A stretch of DNA of 64,000 nt from Planctomycetota bacterium (lineage in GTDB: Bacteria > Planctomycetota > UBA1135 > UBA2386): NCBI GenBank assembly GCA_016713175.1, contig JADJPQ010000029.1, positions 175,116-239,115 on the forward strand, written 5' to 3'. The position numbers and the translations under genes were made by a program. The notes beneath the pieces were generated by a model. The model ran no database searches. It had not been told where the DNA came from and saw only the letters and a program-made list of their open reading frames with translations. Below are positions 51,774-61,019 of the stretch, one piece after another. Positions within the stretch are counted from its first letter, which is position 1. Each line of letters opens with the position of its first letter.

Positions 51774-53884
51774 CGGCGTTCCGTGGCGCTGTCGAACAGC
51801 CGCTGCAGGAAGCGCGCGCGGTCCGCCTCCGGCTGGAAGCCGAGGTCGCGCCCGGCGTCCGAACAATCGAGCGGCGCGCGGAACGACCGGGAACGCAGAT
51901 CGCGCAGCGACGGCAGTTCGCGCGGGCGACGCGCCAGCATCTTGACCAGATGCTTGCCCAGTTCCTGCAGCCACATCCACCAGAGTGGCGTCGGGTGGAA
52001 GCAGTAGTCGCGACCGGTGCGGACGCGCATCTCCCGGACGAACTCGCGTGCCGTCGGCCGGACCCCCCCGGCGAGATTGTAGGTCTTGCCGCGCGCTGCC
52101 GGCGCATCGAGCGCCGCGACACAGGCGTCGGCGACGTCGTCGGCCAGCACCAACGGCAGCGGCGTGCGGCCCGCCCCCCAACCGACACAGTGGTTGTCGC
52201 GCACCCACAGGCCGAGGCCCGAATGCTCGAGCGGCGCGCCCGCCGCCAGCACGATCGCCGGGCGCAGCACCACGGCGTCCAGTCCCTGTGCCCGCAGGTC
52301 GTCGAGCTGCCGTTCCGCAGCGATCTTGCCGCGCGCGTACGGACCTCGTGCCGCCGGCTGCGGGTCCGGCCCGCTCGCACCGGTCAACGGTGCCGAGCCG
52401 CCCAGATACAGCGCCGCCGTACTGCTGGTCCAGACCAGACGCCGCACCGACGCGGCGCGTGCCGCCTCGCCGGCCGCCCGCAGGGCCGCCGCCATCGTCC
52501 GCTCGACCGCACCAGCCTCGTCGCCGGCGACGGTCGCCAGATGCAGCACGGCATCGGCGCCGGCGAACGCGCGTTGCAGGGCGGCCTGGTCGGTCGCGTC
52601 CCCGCCGAACACCCGCAGTCCGGCGTCGCGCCACGCCGCCGGCAACAGTGCCGGGCGTCGGACCAGCAGCGTCACCGGACGCTGCTGCCGCAACAGGCGC
52701 TCGACGCAACGCCGGCCGATCATGCCGCCGCCGCCGAGAACGACGACTTCGCGGGCGCGGGGCGGCCCCGGTGTCGGCCAGTCGGCGCCGAGCGTCGGCG
52801 TCGATCGCGCCCCGACTGCATTCGCCGTGCGCAGACACATGTCGAGCACCGCGCGCGCCGCCGTCGGCGGACACGGCACCGCGCCACCGGCCCGGACGGC
52901 CCCCAGGAACCCGGCAATCGAGCCGCGCATGCCGCGCAGGAACGGATCCTCGGGAAACGACAGTTTGAACAACGCGGTCGCATAGCCGAACACGCTCGCC
53001 GCGGCGCGGCGCAGCAGGTGCAGACCGCCGGCCGCGAGATTGCGGCCGTGGTCGAGGAAGTCGAGCCAGCGAGTCTTGCGCCGCAGCCAGCAGGCCCCGC
53101 GCTGCAGATCGACGAACGCTACGCCATCGGAGCCGATGGCGTGGATGGTCGTCTCCAGGCCGCTGCGGCCGAATGCCATCCGGACGTCGGCGGTGCCGCG
53201 TTCGCAGCGCAACAGGACGTTCCAGGTGTCGAAGAACCGGTTGCCGTTGCCGAGCACCCGCGGTGGCGCCGTCTGCGCCGCGACCTCGCGGGCGCTGCCG
53301 AGCAGGTCGTGCACCATCGAGAACACGTGCACACCCTGTTCGTGCAGGATGTTGGCCTCGGTGGCGAACATGAAGTGGCCGGTGTCCCCGGTCTGCAGTT
53401 GGCGCAGCGGCACGTTGTGCTGCAGGGCGACGTGCTCCAGCCGACCGAGCCGACCGGCGGCGATATGGTCCTTCAGCCGCAGCAGTGCGGGGTGGAACGT
53501 CTGGTTGTGATTGACGCCAAGGCGCCGGCCGGTGGTCGCCGCGATGGCCTGCAACTCGACGAGTTCGGGTTCCTGCAACGCGAGCGGCTTCTCGACGAAG
53601 ACGTGGCAGCCAGCCTGCAGGCAGGCGCGGGCCACGGCGACGTGCGCGGCCGGCGGCACCGCCACGTGCACCACGTCGATCCCGTCGGTCGCCAGCATGC
53701 CCGCCAGCTCGGTGAACGCACGCGCGATGCCGTGGCGGCGCGCGAAGCGTTCGGCGCGGCCGGGCAAGGTGTCGCATACGGCGGCAACCCGGACCCGCGG
53801 CAGCGTCCGCAGCACCTGCATGTGCACATCGGCGATGAACCCGGTGCCGACGATCGCGATGCGGAGTTCTTGGGACACGGCCAT
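51770..53884 (-). CDS. Fusion of a Gfo/Idh/MocA oxidoreductase and an NAD-dependent epimerase/dehydratase
   Basis: 704 residues from ATG 53884. Residues ~1-370 are a Gfo/Idh/MocA enzyme: LRIAIVGTGFIADVHMQVL, HVAVPPAAHV, CHVFVEKPLAL, GVNHNQTFHP. Residues ~390-700 form an extended short-chain dehydrogenase: REVVVLGGGGMIGRRCVERL, LHLATVAG, VWTSSTAALYLGG, then ARGPYARGKIAAERQ (YxxxK). The two usually act one after the other in nucleotide-sugar or glycan-linked sugar conversion. Fusing them suggests substrate channelling. The downstream glycosyltransferase overlaps by four bases and may use the product. Confidence 0.9.
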   Translation of the reverse strand: MAVSQELRIAIVGTGFIADVHMQVLRTLPRVRVAAVCDTLPGRAERFARRHGIARAFTELAGMLATDGIDVVHVAVPPAAHVAVARACLQAGCHVFVEKPLALQEPELVELQAIAATTGRRLGVNHNQTFHPALLRLKDHIAAGRLGRLEHVALQHNVPLRQLQTGDTGHFMFATEANILHEQGVHVFSMVHDLLGSAREVAAQTAPPRVLGNGNRFFDTWNVLLRCERGTADVRMAFGRSGLETTIHAIGSDGVAFVDLQRGACWLRRKTRWLDFLDHGRNLAAGGLHLLRRAAASVFGYATALFKLSFPEDPFLRGMRGSIAGFLGAVRAGGAVPCPPTAARAVLDMCLRTANAVGARSTPTLGADWPTPGPPRAREVVVLGGGGMIGRRCVERLLRQQRPVTLLVRRPALLPAAWRDAGLRVFGGDATDQAALQRAFAGADAVLHLATVAGDEAGAVERTMAAALRAAGEAARAASVRRLVWTSSTAALYLGGSAPLTGASGPDPQPAARGPYARGKIAAERQLDDLRAQGLDAVVLRPAIVLAAGAPLEHSGLGLWVRDNHCVGWGAGRTPLPLVLADDVADACVAALDAPAARGKTYNLAGGVRPTAREFVREMRVRTGRDYCFHPTPLWWMWLQELGKHLVKMLARRPRELPSLRDLRSRSFRAPLDCSDAGRDLGFQPEADRARFLQRLFDSATERR

Positions 53885-53945
53885 GGCGCCAAGCCGTTTA
53901 CCAGTTCGGAAGGGACGAAGGAACGACCGGCTTTTGCGGTCGGGA

Positions 53946-54848
53946 TCAGCGCGGCGGCTGGCTGCCGGCCGGTCCGTTCGGCGGCGGCCGCACGGCACCC
54001 TGCTTCTGCCAGCGGTCGACCTGCGTCTGCCAGTGGGCGACCAGCCGTTTCTGCTCGTCGATCGTCGCGGCCTCGGCGCGCTCCTCGATCAACGCCGCGA
54101 GCAGCCGCTTGCGCACGGCGAGATTCGACGGGTTGACCTGCAGCGTCTGCTCCCAAGCGGCCCTGGCCTTGCCGCGCTCACCGGCCGCCAGCCAGGCCTG
54201 GGCCATCGTTTCCAGCGCCTGCGGATCCTTGGGTTCGACTGCCACCAGTTGCGCGAGCACCGCTGCCGCCTCGGCCGGCTGCTGACGATCGAGCAGGCAC
54301 CGGGCCCGCAGCCGCAACAGTTCGACATCGCGCGGCGTCGCCTGCAGCAACGCAACGAATACGGCCTCCGCCTCCTCGGTCAGCCGCAGCGTCACCAGCA
54401 TCGGCACGAGCTGCCGGTGGTAGCCCGGCGCCAGCGGATCGCGCAGCAGCTCCCCGATCGTCACCTTGGCTTTGGCGGGATCGAGGACGACCTGGAGCTC
54501 CGCCTGCAGCAAGCGGGCCTCGGTCAGCGTCGGCGCGGCGGCCAACGCCCGCTCGACTGCCACCAGTGCCTCGGTGTCCTTGCCCTGACAGCGCTGCGCC
54601 ATCGCCAGCTGGTACCAGACCGAGGCCAGATCCGGTGCCCGCTGCGACAACGATCGCAGCATGGCCTCGGCGCCGGCGTGGTTGCCGCTGGCCAGCGCTT
54701 GCGCCGCACGCCGCAGGTCGACCAGCAGATCGGCGCGTTGGGGTCGATCCGGACCATGAGCAACGGGCCGCGGCCCTGGTTCGTCGGGCTCCTGGGCCGC
54801 CAGCAACCCCGCCAGCGCACTCATCACGATTGCGATTCCCGTTCTCAT
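53946..54848 (-). CDS. Secreted TPR-repeat protein
   Basis: 300 residues from ATG 54848. TGIAIVMSALAGLLAAQEP is a signal peptide ending in AAQ. About five TPR units follow (GNHAGAEAMLRSLSQRAPDLASVWYQ, KDTEALVAVERALAAAPTLTEA, VELLRLRARCLLDRQQPAEAAAVL, PQALETMAQAWLAAGERGKARAAW). It ends in a charged coil and a proline-rich tail. It follows the pseudopilin genes by 35 bases on the same strand and could be the periplasmic assembly or docking factor of that operon. Confidence 0.85.
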   Translation of the reverse strand: MRTGIAIVMSALAGLLAAQEPDEPGPRPVAHGPDRPQRADLLVDLRRAAQALASGNHAGAEAMLRSLSQRAPDLASVWYQLAMAQRCQGKDTEALVAVERALAAAPTLTEARLLQAELQVVLDPAKAKVTIGELLRDPLAPGYHRQLVPMLVTLRLTEEAEAVFVALLQATPRDVELLRLRARCLLDRQQPAEAAAVLAQLVAVEPKDPQALETMAQAWLAAGERGKARAAWEQTLQVNPSNLAVRKRLLAALIEERAEAATIDEQKRLVAHWQTQVDRWQKQGAVRPPPNGPAGSQPPR

Positions 54849-54883
54849 GCGTCCTCCAGTCGCCGTCCGTTGCCCGCTGCCCG

Positions 54884-55456
54884 TCACTGTGTTGGCGTGA
54901 CCGACTCGGTAGACACCGTTCGTTTGATCTCGCCGGTCCTTGGATCCGTCCAGGCGGTGCTGCAACGGATCTCGACCACCCGGTTGTCGTGGATCGTGAA
55001 CGTCAACGACTCGATGCCGCGACCGAGTACCCGGGTCGGCTGACCGCCTTCGGTGCGCGACACCGCGCCATCGGTAGAGACCTCGCAGATGATCCACTGC
55101 GACCAGATCGCTTGCAGACCGCCGCCCTCGAGCTCGGCGCCGACCACGCGCCGGTAGCGCAGCCGCTGGCCGCCGTGCGGCGCCGGCTCGATCGCGTAGC
55201 GGAGTTCGCCGGTCAGCGGATCCTCGCGCAACGACGAAGCCGCCAGTTCTTCCCGCAGCGTCGCCAGCACCGCGCGCGCCCCGCCGGACTCGCGATTGCG
55301 CGCGTCACCGTGCTGCGTCAGCGACTGGATCGCGGTGGTCGAACTGAACGTCAGCGCGACGATGCCGACCAGCAGCATGCACGAGATCAGCAGTTCGATC
55401 ATCGTCATGCCGCCGTCGCCGCGCACGGCCGGCCCGGGCTCAGTGGTCGTAGACAT
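54884..55456 (-). CDS. Type IV pilin-like minor pseudopilin (GspJ-like)
   Basis: 190 residues from ATG 55456, which overlaps the upstream pseudopilin gene by 17 bases. After a 15-residue leader comes RGDGG-MTMIELLISCMLLVGIVALTF, a class III prepilin signal: cleavage after Gly, Met+1, and Glu+5 kept. The rest has beta strands as in minor pseudopilins (LRYAIEPAPHGGQRLRYRRVV, IESLTFTIHDNRVVEIRC). Length fits GspJ. The major pilin, the ATPase and the prepilin peptidase lie outside the window. Confidence 0.8.
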   Translation of the reverse strand: MSTTTEPGPAVRGDGGMTMIELLISCMLLVGIVALTFSSTTAIQSLTQHGDARNRESGGARAVLATLREELAASSLREDPLTGELRYAIEPAPHGGQRLRYRRVVGAELEGGGLQAIWSQWIICEVSTDGAVSRTEGGQPTRVLGRGIESLTFTIHDNRVVEIRCSTAWTDPRTGEIKRTVSTESVTPTQ

Positions 55457-55985
55457 CGGTGTCGGGCGTCGTGGCGTCGGGGCCGGCGGCACGGATACCA
55501 TGCATCACCAGCCGGTCGTTGAACCAGATCTCCAGGCCGAGCAGGTCGTCGCGCCCTTCGCGCAGTCCGGGATCGGTCTCGTCGCCATCGTGATTGAGAT
55601 CCCGCGTCACCTTGAACCGCCAGCGACCGATCAGACCGTTGGCGGCGACGTCCTGCCAGTGGCCCGCCGAGTTGACGGCCACGCGGACCTGATGCAGCGT
55701 GATCGAACCATGATCCTGGTCGTCGTCGAACAGCGCCGAGAGCGCCGCACCGCCGGCCGGACCATCCGCCGCGCTGCCGAACGGGATCGCCCGCAGCCGG
55801 TTCAGATAGTCGGTGGCCATCACGTGAACCTGGTCGATCTGCTGCGCCGCCAAACGACCGCGGATCGACGAGTTCAGCGTCGCGTGCATGCCGTAGAGCA
55901 TCAGTACGGCCAGCACGAGCGTGATCATCGTCTCGACCAGCGTGAAGCCCGCGGCCGCCGGCCGCATCGTCCTGGGTTGGTCCAT
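55440..55985 (-). CDS. Type IV pilin-like minor pseudopilin (GspI/PilV-like)
   Basis: 181 residues. The leader MDQPRTMRPAAAG is followed by FTLVETMITLVLAVLMLYG, with the prepilin Phe+1 and Glu+5. After the helix, residues ~35-180 are a globular head with NSSIRGRLAAQQIDQVHVMATDYLNRLRAIPF and KVTRDLNHDGDETD, the latter perhaps a calcium site. It is the third gene of a five-gene minus-strand run with the PilX-like, GspJ-like and TPR genes; the stop of the small membrane protein gene lies 5 bases upstream. Confidence 0.85.
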   Translation of the reverse strand: MDQPRTMRPAAAGFTLVETMITLVLAVLMLYGMHATLNSSIRGRLAAQQIDQVHVMATDYLNRLRAIPFGSAADGPAGGAALSALFDDDQDHGSITLHQVRVAVNSAGHWQDVAANGLIGRWRFKVTRDLNHDGDETDPGLREGRDDLLGLEIWFNDRLVMHGIRAAGPDATTPDTDVYDH

Positions 55986-55990
55986 GGTGG

Positions 55991-56311
55991 TCAGCGCCGC
56001 GGGTCGATCATCACGTCGAGGTTCTGCAGGTCCTGGCGCAGCACGACCTGGGGATCGCGTTCGTCGGCGGGTTCCGCCTCTGGAGCAGCCTGCGGCACCG
56101 TTTCGACCGGGTCGGTCTCGCCCCAGCTCGTCGCCAGGACCCGGTGGCCACCGGTGCCAGGCTTGCCAGCGAGGCCGGTCCCCCCCTGGCCATCGCGCAT
56201 CATCAGCACCGCGCCACCGATCACCGCGAGCAGCGCCGCACCCAAGGCGATGCGCGTGCCCGCCGATGCAGTCGGCGATGCCGTTTCGTCGAGATCCTCG
56301 TCCCGGCTCAT
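55991..56311 (-). CDS. Small single-helix membrane protein in the pseudopilin operon
   Basis: 106 residues from ATG 56311, which overlaps the stop of the PilX-like gene by four bases. An acidic N-terminus (MSRDEDLDETASPTAS) leads into one helix (TRIALGAALLAVIGGAVLMM), so the N-terminus is probably cytoplasmic and the Gly/Pro/Glu-rich rest is outside. The family is not known. The layout recalls GspC/PilP-type linker proteins but without their domains, so no function is claimed. Confidence 0.72.
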   Translation of the reverse strand: MSRDEDLDETASPTASAGTRIALGAALLAVIGGAVLMMRDGQGGTGLAGKPGTGGHRVLATSWGETDPVETVPQAAPEAEPADERDPQVVLRQDLQNLDVMIDPRR

Positions 56312-58257
56312 TGCCCCCCTCCCCGGATGTCGGTCGCCTGCCAGATCCTGCCGGCCATGCCCACTCCCCACAGCGGTTTGTCCTCGGCCAGCACGCCCGG
56401 CGGAATGATGCCGCCGCCGGTGTCGAGCATCATGTTGCGGTCCATCGTCGACCGACCGCGGCGGAAGCCGGCGACCAGGTTGTTGTTGCCGTCGATGTAG
56501 GTGGCGACCGGGCGTTCGCGTGAGACGATGCCGCCCAGCCGGCGGATCGACTCCTTCTGGTAGTCGGTCGTCGAGTAGCCGCTGGCACGCCGGTGAGTCA
56601 CCGTCTCGCCGTCGCTGGCGATGCGGAGGCCCTCGAACGCAACGGTCCCTTCGGTCGTGATCAGCGCCGCGTTGATCTCGATCGACGGCGGGCAGTCGAC
56701 GGCGTAGCGGATGTCGTCGCGCGCCATCACGGCCAGCACCGAACTGCCGCGGTAGTCCGGATTGGGGAGGTAGTCCTGATTGCTGTCGAGTCCGTTCAGC
56801 ATCCGCGTGTCGCCCTCGTTGTCGACGTAGCGGATGGAATCGGTCAACCGGACGCCCTGGTTGGTCGCGATGGTGACCTTGCCGTTGACCTCGCCGCCGA
56901 TCTTCCGGATCGGACCGGCGAAGTACAGGATCCCCGTCGTTGCCACGGTCCTGGTCTCGAGGAACTGCTCCGGAATCGTCACCGTCCGGTACCGGGTCAC
57001 CCATTGCCACGTGTAGACCGGGACCTGCGCGGTGCGGGTGACCGTCTCGTAGTGGTCGAAGACCTGCTGGGCTCGCTGCTCTTCGTGCGAACCGACCTGC
57101 ACCGCCTCGGTGGTGGTGTAGCTCTGTGTCTCGTAGTGATCGATGTACCTGACCGTCTGCAATTCCTGCTCGGTGTAGCTCTCCCAGTGGCCAGGCGTGC
57201 TGCCGCCACCGGAAACGTCACCGCCGCCACCACCGCCGCTGCCGGCATCCTGGACCCAGCGCTGCCGGGTGACCGTGACGAGCTCCTGCCGGGTGCCCCA
57301 GACTGGCACGTTCCGGGTTCCAGTCACCTGCCGGTACTCGTAGTCCGGCACCGTCACGGTGACCTGTTCACTGCGGTAGATCGCGACCTGCTCGTCCCAG
57401 GTGCGCGTCTCGTAGTGGTCGAAGACCTGCTCCCAGCTCGGGTAGGGCACCTGTTCGTTGTGCTTTGGCACGAACAGATCGACCTTGGTCGAGGTGCCCT
57501 GGAACGTCACCTCGGCGATCAGTTCGGCGTCGACGCGCAGCGTGTCGGCCTTGGCGGCGACGTCGGCGACCGTGGCGGCGTGCAGGATGTCCTTGCGGGC
57601 CGTGGCGTCATCGTGGCGACCCAGCAACTCGGTGTTGTCGGCCGTCGCGCCCGCGCGGTAGCCGAACCCGTTGCAGGCTGTGACGTCGTCCCGGTACCTG
57701 CCCCCCGGGAAGTAGAAGTCGACCTTGTCATTGCTGTGGATCTTGCCGCGGGGCTCGCCGGAGATGCCGAGCTTGTGCTCGATGACGAAGTAGTTGTAGT
57801 TGGTCACCGGCAGGCGCGCGCGCACGGTCGCCTGAGCCACCTTGCGAACCCCCTGGTAGACCCCGGTCGCCCGCAGCAGGTACCATTCCTCGCCCAGCTC
57901 CTCGACTTGCACCGTCGCCGAACTGCCCGGCAGCACGTGGCGCCCGGCGCCATCGGTGGTCGACATCGCCGCCAACAACGCCGTGTTGCCGTCGAGGTCG
58001 TAGAGCGCGGCGTTGACGACGTTCTTCGCGATCTCGAGATCGGCCAACGCCGCTTCGACCGCGCGTTCGGCGTAGACCCTGGCCCGGACTTTCTTCAGTT
58101 CGGCCATCACCTTGGTCAGGTGGGCCATGGCCAACGCCCCGACGCTCATCGTCGCCACCAGCACCAATGGCATCACCGAACCGCGTTCGCGGTCACGGAC
58201 AGATGCGGACAGTCTGCGTTCGATCATGGCGGATGCAGGCGAGTGGTTTGCTTCCAT
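56308..58257 (-). CDS. Large PilX/GspK-like pseudopilin with repeated HYET segments
   Basis: 649 residues from ATG 58257. Near residue 27 RERGSVMPLVLVATMSVGALAMAHLTKVMAELKK is a pilus-assembly PilX-type N-terminal helix. Residues ~120-250 are globular. Residues ~275-420 form an unusual beta/coil region with a repeated VFDHYETxT / YIDHYETQS motif, V/T-rich arms and a glycine run (GSGGGGGGDVSGGG). A long C-terminal domain follows (GKVTIATNQGVRLTDSIRYV, PPSIEINAALITTEG, RRLGGIVSRERPVATYID). Usual PilX and GspK proteins are about half this size. It leads the pseudopilin operon and may form its tip. Confidence 0.78.
   Translation of the reverse strand: MEANHSPASAMIERRLSASVRDRERGSVMPLVLVATMSVGALAMAHLTKVMAELKKVRARVYAERAVEAALADLEIAKNVVNAALYDLDGNTALLAAMSTTDGAGRHVLPGSSATVQVEELGEEWYLLRATGVYQGVRKVAQATVRARLPVTNYNYFVIEHKLGISGEPRGKIHSNDKVDFYFPGGRYRDDVTACNGFGYRAGATADNTELLGRHDDATARKDILHAATVADVAAKADTLRVDAELIAEVTFQGTSTKVDLFVPKHNEQVPYPSWEQVFDHYETRTWDEQVAIYRSEQVTVTVPDYEYRQVTGTRNVPVWGTRQELVTVTRQRWVQDAGSGGGGGGDVSGGGSTPGHWESYTEQELQTVRYIDHYETQSYTTTEAVQVGSHEEQRAQQVFDHYETVTRTAQVPVYTWQWVTRYRTVTIPEQFLETRTVATTGILYFAGPIRKIGGEVNGKVTIATNQGVRLTDSIRYVDNEGDTRMLNGLDSNQDYLPNPDYRGSSVLAVMARDDIRYAVDCPPSIEINAALITTEGTVAFEGLRIASDGETVTHRRASGYSTTDYQKESIRRLGGIVSRERPVATYIDGNNNLVAGFRRGRSTMDRNMMLDTGGGIIPPGVLAEDKPLWGVGMAGRIWQATDIRGGGQ
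57044..57431. repeat. Two identical 25-bp direct repeats within the PilX-like gene
   Basis: The same 25 bases (beginning gtctcgtagtggtcgaag, plus strand) occur at 57044-57068 and 57407-57431, 363 bp apart, in the same frame. They encode the VFDHYET repeat of the pilus protein. A third, diverged copy (YIDHYET) lies near 57120-57145. Exact identity suggests recent duplication or gene conversion. Confidence 0.85.
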
Positions 58258-58483
58258 CGAGTTCCGTTCCCGGTGACTTGATCCCCGCGGCAACCGCGCG
58301 CTGCCAAGGCTTGCTGGTCGACAGGCACCGCGCCAACGCGCTCGGGAGTTCTTCGCCGCGCCGGAACTTCCCTTTCGGCGGCGCGCCGGTTCGCTTGACT
58401 GCGATCCGCCGCGACTCATGATGAAGCATGTCCTGGAATCGAGCGCCGAGATCCCCTCGCCGGCGCACCGGTTGGATTTCCGC

Positions 58484-60703
58484 ATGACTCGCGCGCGCCC
58501 CGCTCTGTCGCTGCTTCCTGCCCTGCTGTGGGCCACCTGGACCTCGGCCCAGCAACCCGCACCGACGCCGCCGCCGGCCCCGGCGCCGACCCGAGAACGT
58601 CTGACTTTCGCGACGGTCCTGGAACGAGGCCAGGCACTGTTGCCCCCTCAACCCGGCTTGCGCTGGCTGCCGGCCGGCCACGACGCCGCTGCCGTGATGC
58701 CCACGGCCGATGGCAACGAGGTGCTGTTCTCCGGCGGCCCCGGAGCCGGCCTCACGGCAACGATCACCGATGCGCGCACGGCGCTGGCTGCCCTGGGCAG
58801 GCCAGTCGCCAAGGACGCGGCGGCAGCGCTGCCGCAATGGACGCTGCTGGATGCCACGACCGTCCGCCTGCAAACCGACGATGCCGTCTGGCACTGGCCG
58901 GTGGCCGAAGCCAAGGCGACGCGGGTGCTGACGTGGCCGCCCACCGATGCGCGCGACGACAGTGCCGCGGTCGTGATCGCGCCCGGCGATCAGCGCGCGG
59001 CCTTCGTCGCCGGACACGAACTGCACGTCACCGATCGCCAGGGTCACGTGCGCCGGCTGACCTGGGACGGCAGTGCCGACGTCGTCTATGGCGGCGCCGC
59101 ACACCGCGCCGAGTTCGGCATCGCCGGCGGACTGTTCTGGAGCCCGGACGGCCGCCGGCTGGCGTTCTACCGCGAGGACCAGCGACCGATCGCGGCCTAC
59201 CCGTACCAGGACCTGTCGGCGACGCCGCCAACGCCGCGCGCCGGCCGCTACCCGATGGCCGGCCGCACGCACTCGCGGGTCACCATTGGCCTCTGGGACA
59301 GCCAGGACCAGAGCCTGCGGTTCCTGCAGCACGACGCCGCCACGGACGTCTACTGGACCAACCTGACGTTCACGCCCAATGGCCGGGGGCTGTGCGTTGC
59401 CATGGTCGAGCGCGGTCAGGACCGGCTCGAGCTGGTGCAGTTCTCGGTCGCCAGCGGGGCTCGCGAACGCACCCTGCTGACCGAACAGGACGCGCAGTGG
59501 GTCGAACCAGAACATGGCCCGACGTTCCTGGCCGACGGCCGCTTCCTGTGGTGGTCACCGCGCGATGGGCATCGCCACCTGTGGCTGTTCGACCGCGATG
59601 GCAAGCCGCTCGGCCAGGTCACGCGCGGCGCGTTCGACGTGCAGGAACTGCTTGGCCTCGCCACCGACCAGCAACAATTGTGGTTCATGGCATCCGGTGA
59701 GGACCCGCGGCAGCGGCACCTGTTCGCCGCGAAGATCGACGGCACCGAGGTCAAGCAGATCACGCGCGAGCGCGGCACGCACCAATGCTCGCTGTCCGCC
59801 GATCGGCAGTTCGCGTTCGACCTGTGGTCCAACGAGGAATCGGCGCCGAGCCCGCGCTTCGTCAATCTGCAGACCGGCCAGGTCGAGGCACTGCCGGCGC
59901 CGCCGCCGCCACTGCTGCAATACGAACTGCCGACCTCGCGGCTGTTCCAGGTCAAGGCCAGTGACGAATCGATCCTGTACGGCCACGTGCTGCTGCCGGC
60001 CGGCATGCAGGAGGGTCGCAAGTACCCGGTGCTGCTGTACGTCTACGGCGGCCCGCACCTGCAGCTGGTGACCGATCAGTGGCTGTGCGGCGCACCGCTG
60101 TGGCTGCATGGCCTCGCCAACGACGGCTACATCGTGTGCCGGCTGGACAACCGCGGCACGCCGCACCGCGGCATCGAGTTCGAACAGGTGATCCACCGCA
60201 AGATGGGCAACCTCGAAGTCGAGGACCAATTGCAGGCGATCAGCTGGCTGAAGCAGCAGCCGTTCGTCGATCCGGCGCGGATCGGCGTGCACGGCTGGTC
60301 GTACGGCGGCTACCTGACGCTGCGCTGCATGCTGCTGGCCCCGGAGGTGTTCGCCTGTGGCGTCGCGGGCGCGCCGGTGACGGACTGGGCGCAGTACGAG
60401 ACCGGCTACACCGAACGCTACATGGACACGCCGGCGGAGAACGCCCAGGGCTACGAGGCCTCGAGCTGCCTGCCGCTGGCCGGCAAGCTGCAGGGACGGC
60501 TGCTGCTGGTGCACGGTACCGACGATCGCACGGTGATGTGGTCGCATTCGCTGGCGTTCGTCGATCGCTGCGTCGACGCCGGCGTGCTGCTCGACTACTT
60601 CCCGTACCCGATGCAGACGCATCGGTTGGTCGGCAAGGACCGGCCGCACTTCCTGCGGCTGTTGAAAGACCACCTGGACCGGTATCTGAAGCCGGGGTCC
60701 TGA
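58484..60703 (+). CDS. Secreted S9 (DPP-IV type) serine peptidase
   Basis: 739 residues from ATG 58484, at which a signal peptide (ALSLLPALLWATWTSAQQ) begins. Residues ~60-480 form a beta-propeller of the DPP-IV N-terminal type (GGLFWSPDGRRLAFYREDQR, YWTNLTFTPNGRGLCVAMV). The alpha/beta-hydrolase domain follows with GVHGWSYGGYLTLR (catalytic Ser), VHGTDDRTVMW (Asp) and PMQTHRL (His). It should remove dipeptides, often X-Pro, from peptides outside the inner membrane. It is divergent from the pseudopilin operon, with 226 bases between, part of which is open but looks non-coding. Confidence 0.93.
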   Translation: MTRARPALSLLPALLWATWTSAQQPAPTPPPAPAPTRERLTFATVLERGQALLPPQPGLRWLPAGHDAAAVMPTADGNEVLFSGGPGAGLTATITDARTALAALGRPVAKDAAAALPQWTLLDATTVRLQTDDAVWHWPVAEAKATRVLTWPPTDARDDSAAVVIAPGDQRAAFVAGHELHVTDRQGHVRRLTWDGSADVVYGGAAHRAEFGIAGGLFWSPDGRRLAFYREDQRPIAAYPYQDLSATPPTPRAGRYPMAGRTHSRVTIGLWDSQDQSLRFLQHDAATDVYWTNLTFTPNGRGLCVAMVERGQDRLELVQFSVASGARERTLLTEQDAQWVEPEHGPTFLADGRFLWWSPRDGHRHLWLFDRDGKPLGQVTRGAFDVQELLGLATDQQQLWFMASGEDPRQRHLFAAKIDGTEVKQITRERGTHQCSLSADRQFAFDLWSNEESAPSPRFVNLQTGQVEALPAPPPPLLQYELPTSRLFQVKASDESILYGHVLLPAGMQEGRKYPVLLYVYGGPHLQLVTDQWLCGAPLWLHGLANDGYIVCRLDNRGTPHRGIEFEQVIHRKMGNLEVEDQLQAISWLKQQPFVDPARIGVHGWSYGGYLTLRCMLLAPEVFACGVAGAPVTDWAQYETGYTERYMDTPAENAQGYEASSCLPLAGKLQGRLLLVHGTDDRTVMWSHSLAFVDRCVDAGVLLDYFPYPMQTHRLVGKDRPHFLRLLKDHLDRYLKPGS

Positions 60704-60778
60704 GTCCGGTCGCGCCAACGGGCGAACGCGCGGCGCCGTCTTCCCATCGGCGGTTGCAGCGGGTAGTGTGGTGCGCGT

Positions 60779-60855
60779 CGGGCCGTAGCGCAGTTTGGTA
60801 GCGCGACTGGTTTGGGACCAGTAGGTCGCGAGTTCAAATCTCGCCGGCCCGACCA
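60779..60855 (+). tRNA. tRNA-Pro (anticodon TGG)
   Basis: The acceptor stem CGGGCCG/CGGCCCG is fully paired. The D arm is GCGC/GCGC, the anticodon stem ACTGG/CCAGT with loop TTTGGGA gives TGG, and the T loop is TTCAAAT. The discriminator is A and CCA is encoded. It sits 75 bases after the S9 peptidase gene, in the same direction, as a single gene. Confidence 0.97.
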
Positions 60856-61019
60856 ATTCCCCGCGACCGACCGCGGCCCCACGCATGGCCGCATCATCAT
60901 TGCGGCGCACCCGCGCTGCGCCCCAAAATCGGCTGCCAGGCCGGCAAGCCCTGGTCGCCTGACATGCGGGCGGGGACAATGGCCGAACGTCAGCGGACCG
61001 TCGCCGCTACGAGGAACCC

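Noticed and set aside
57044..57431. CRISPR array
   Set aside because: Only two exact repeats 363 bp apart inside a coding gene. No array of evenly spaced repeats or cas gene occurs anywhere in the window.
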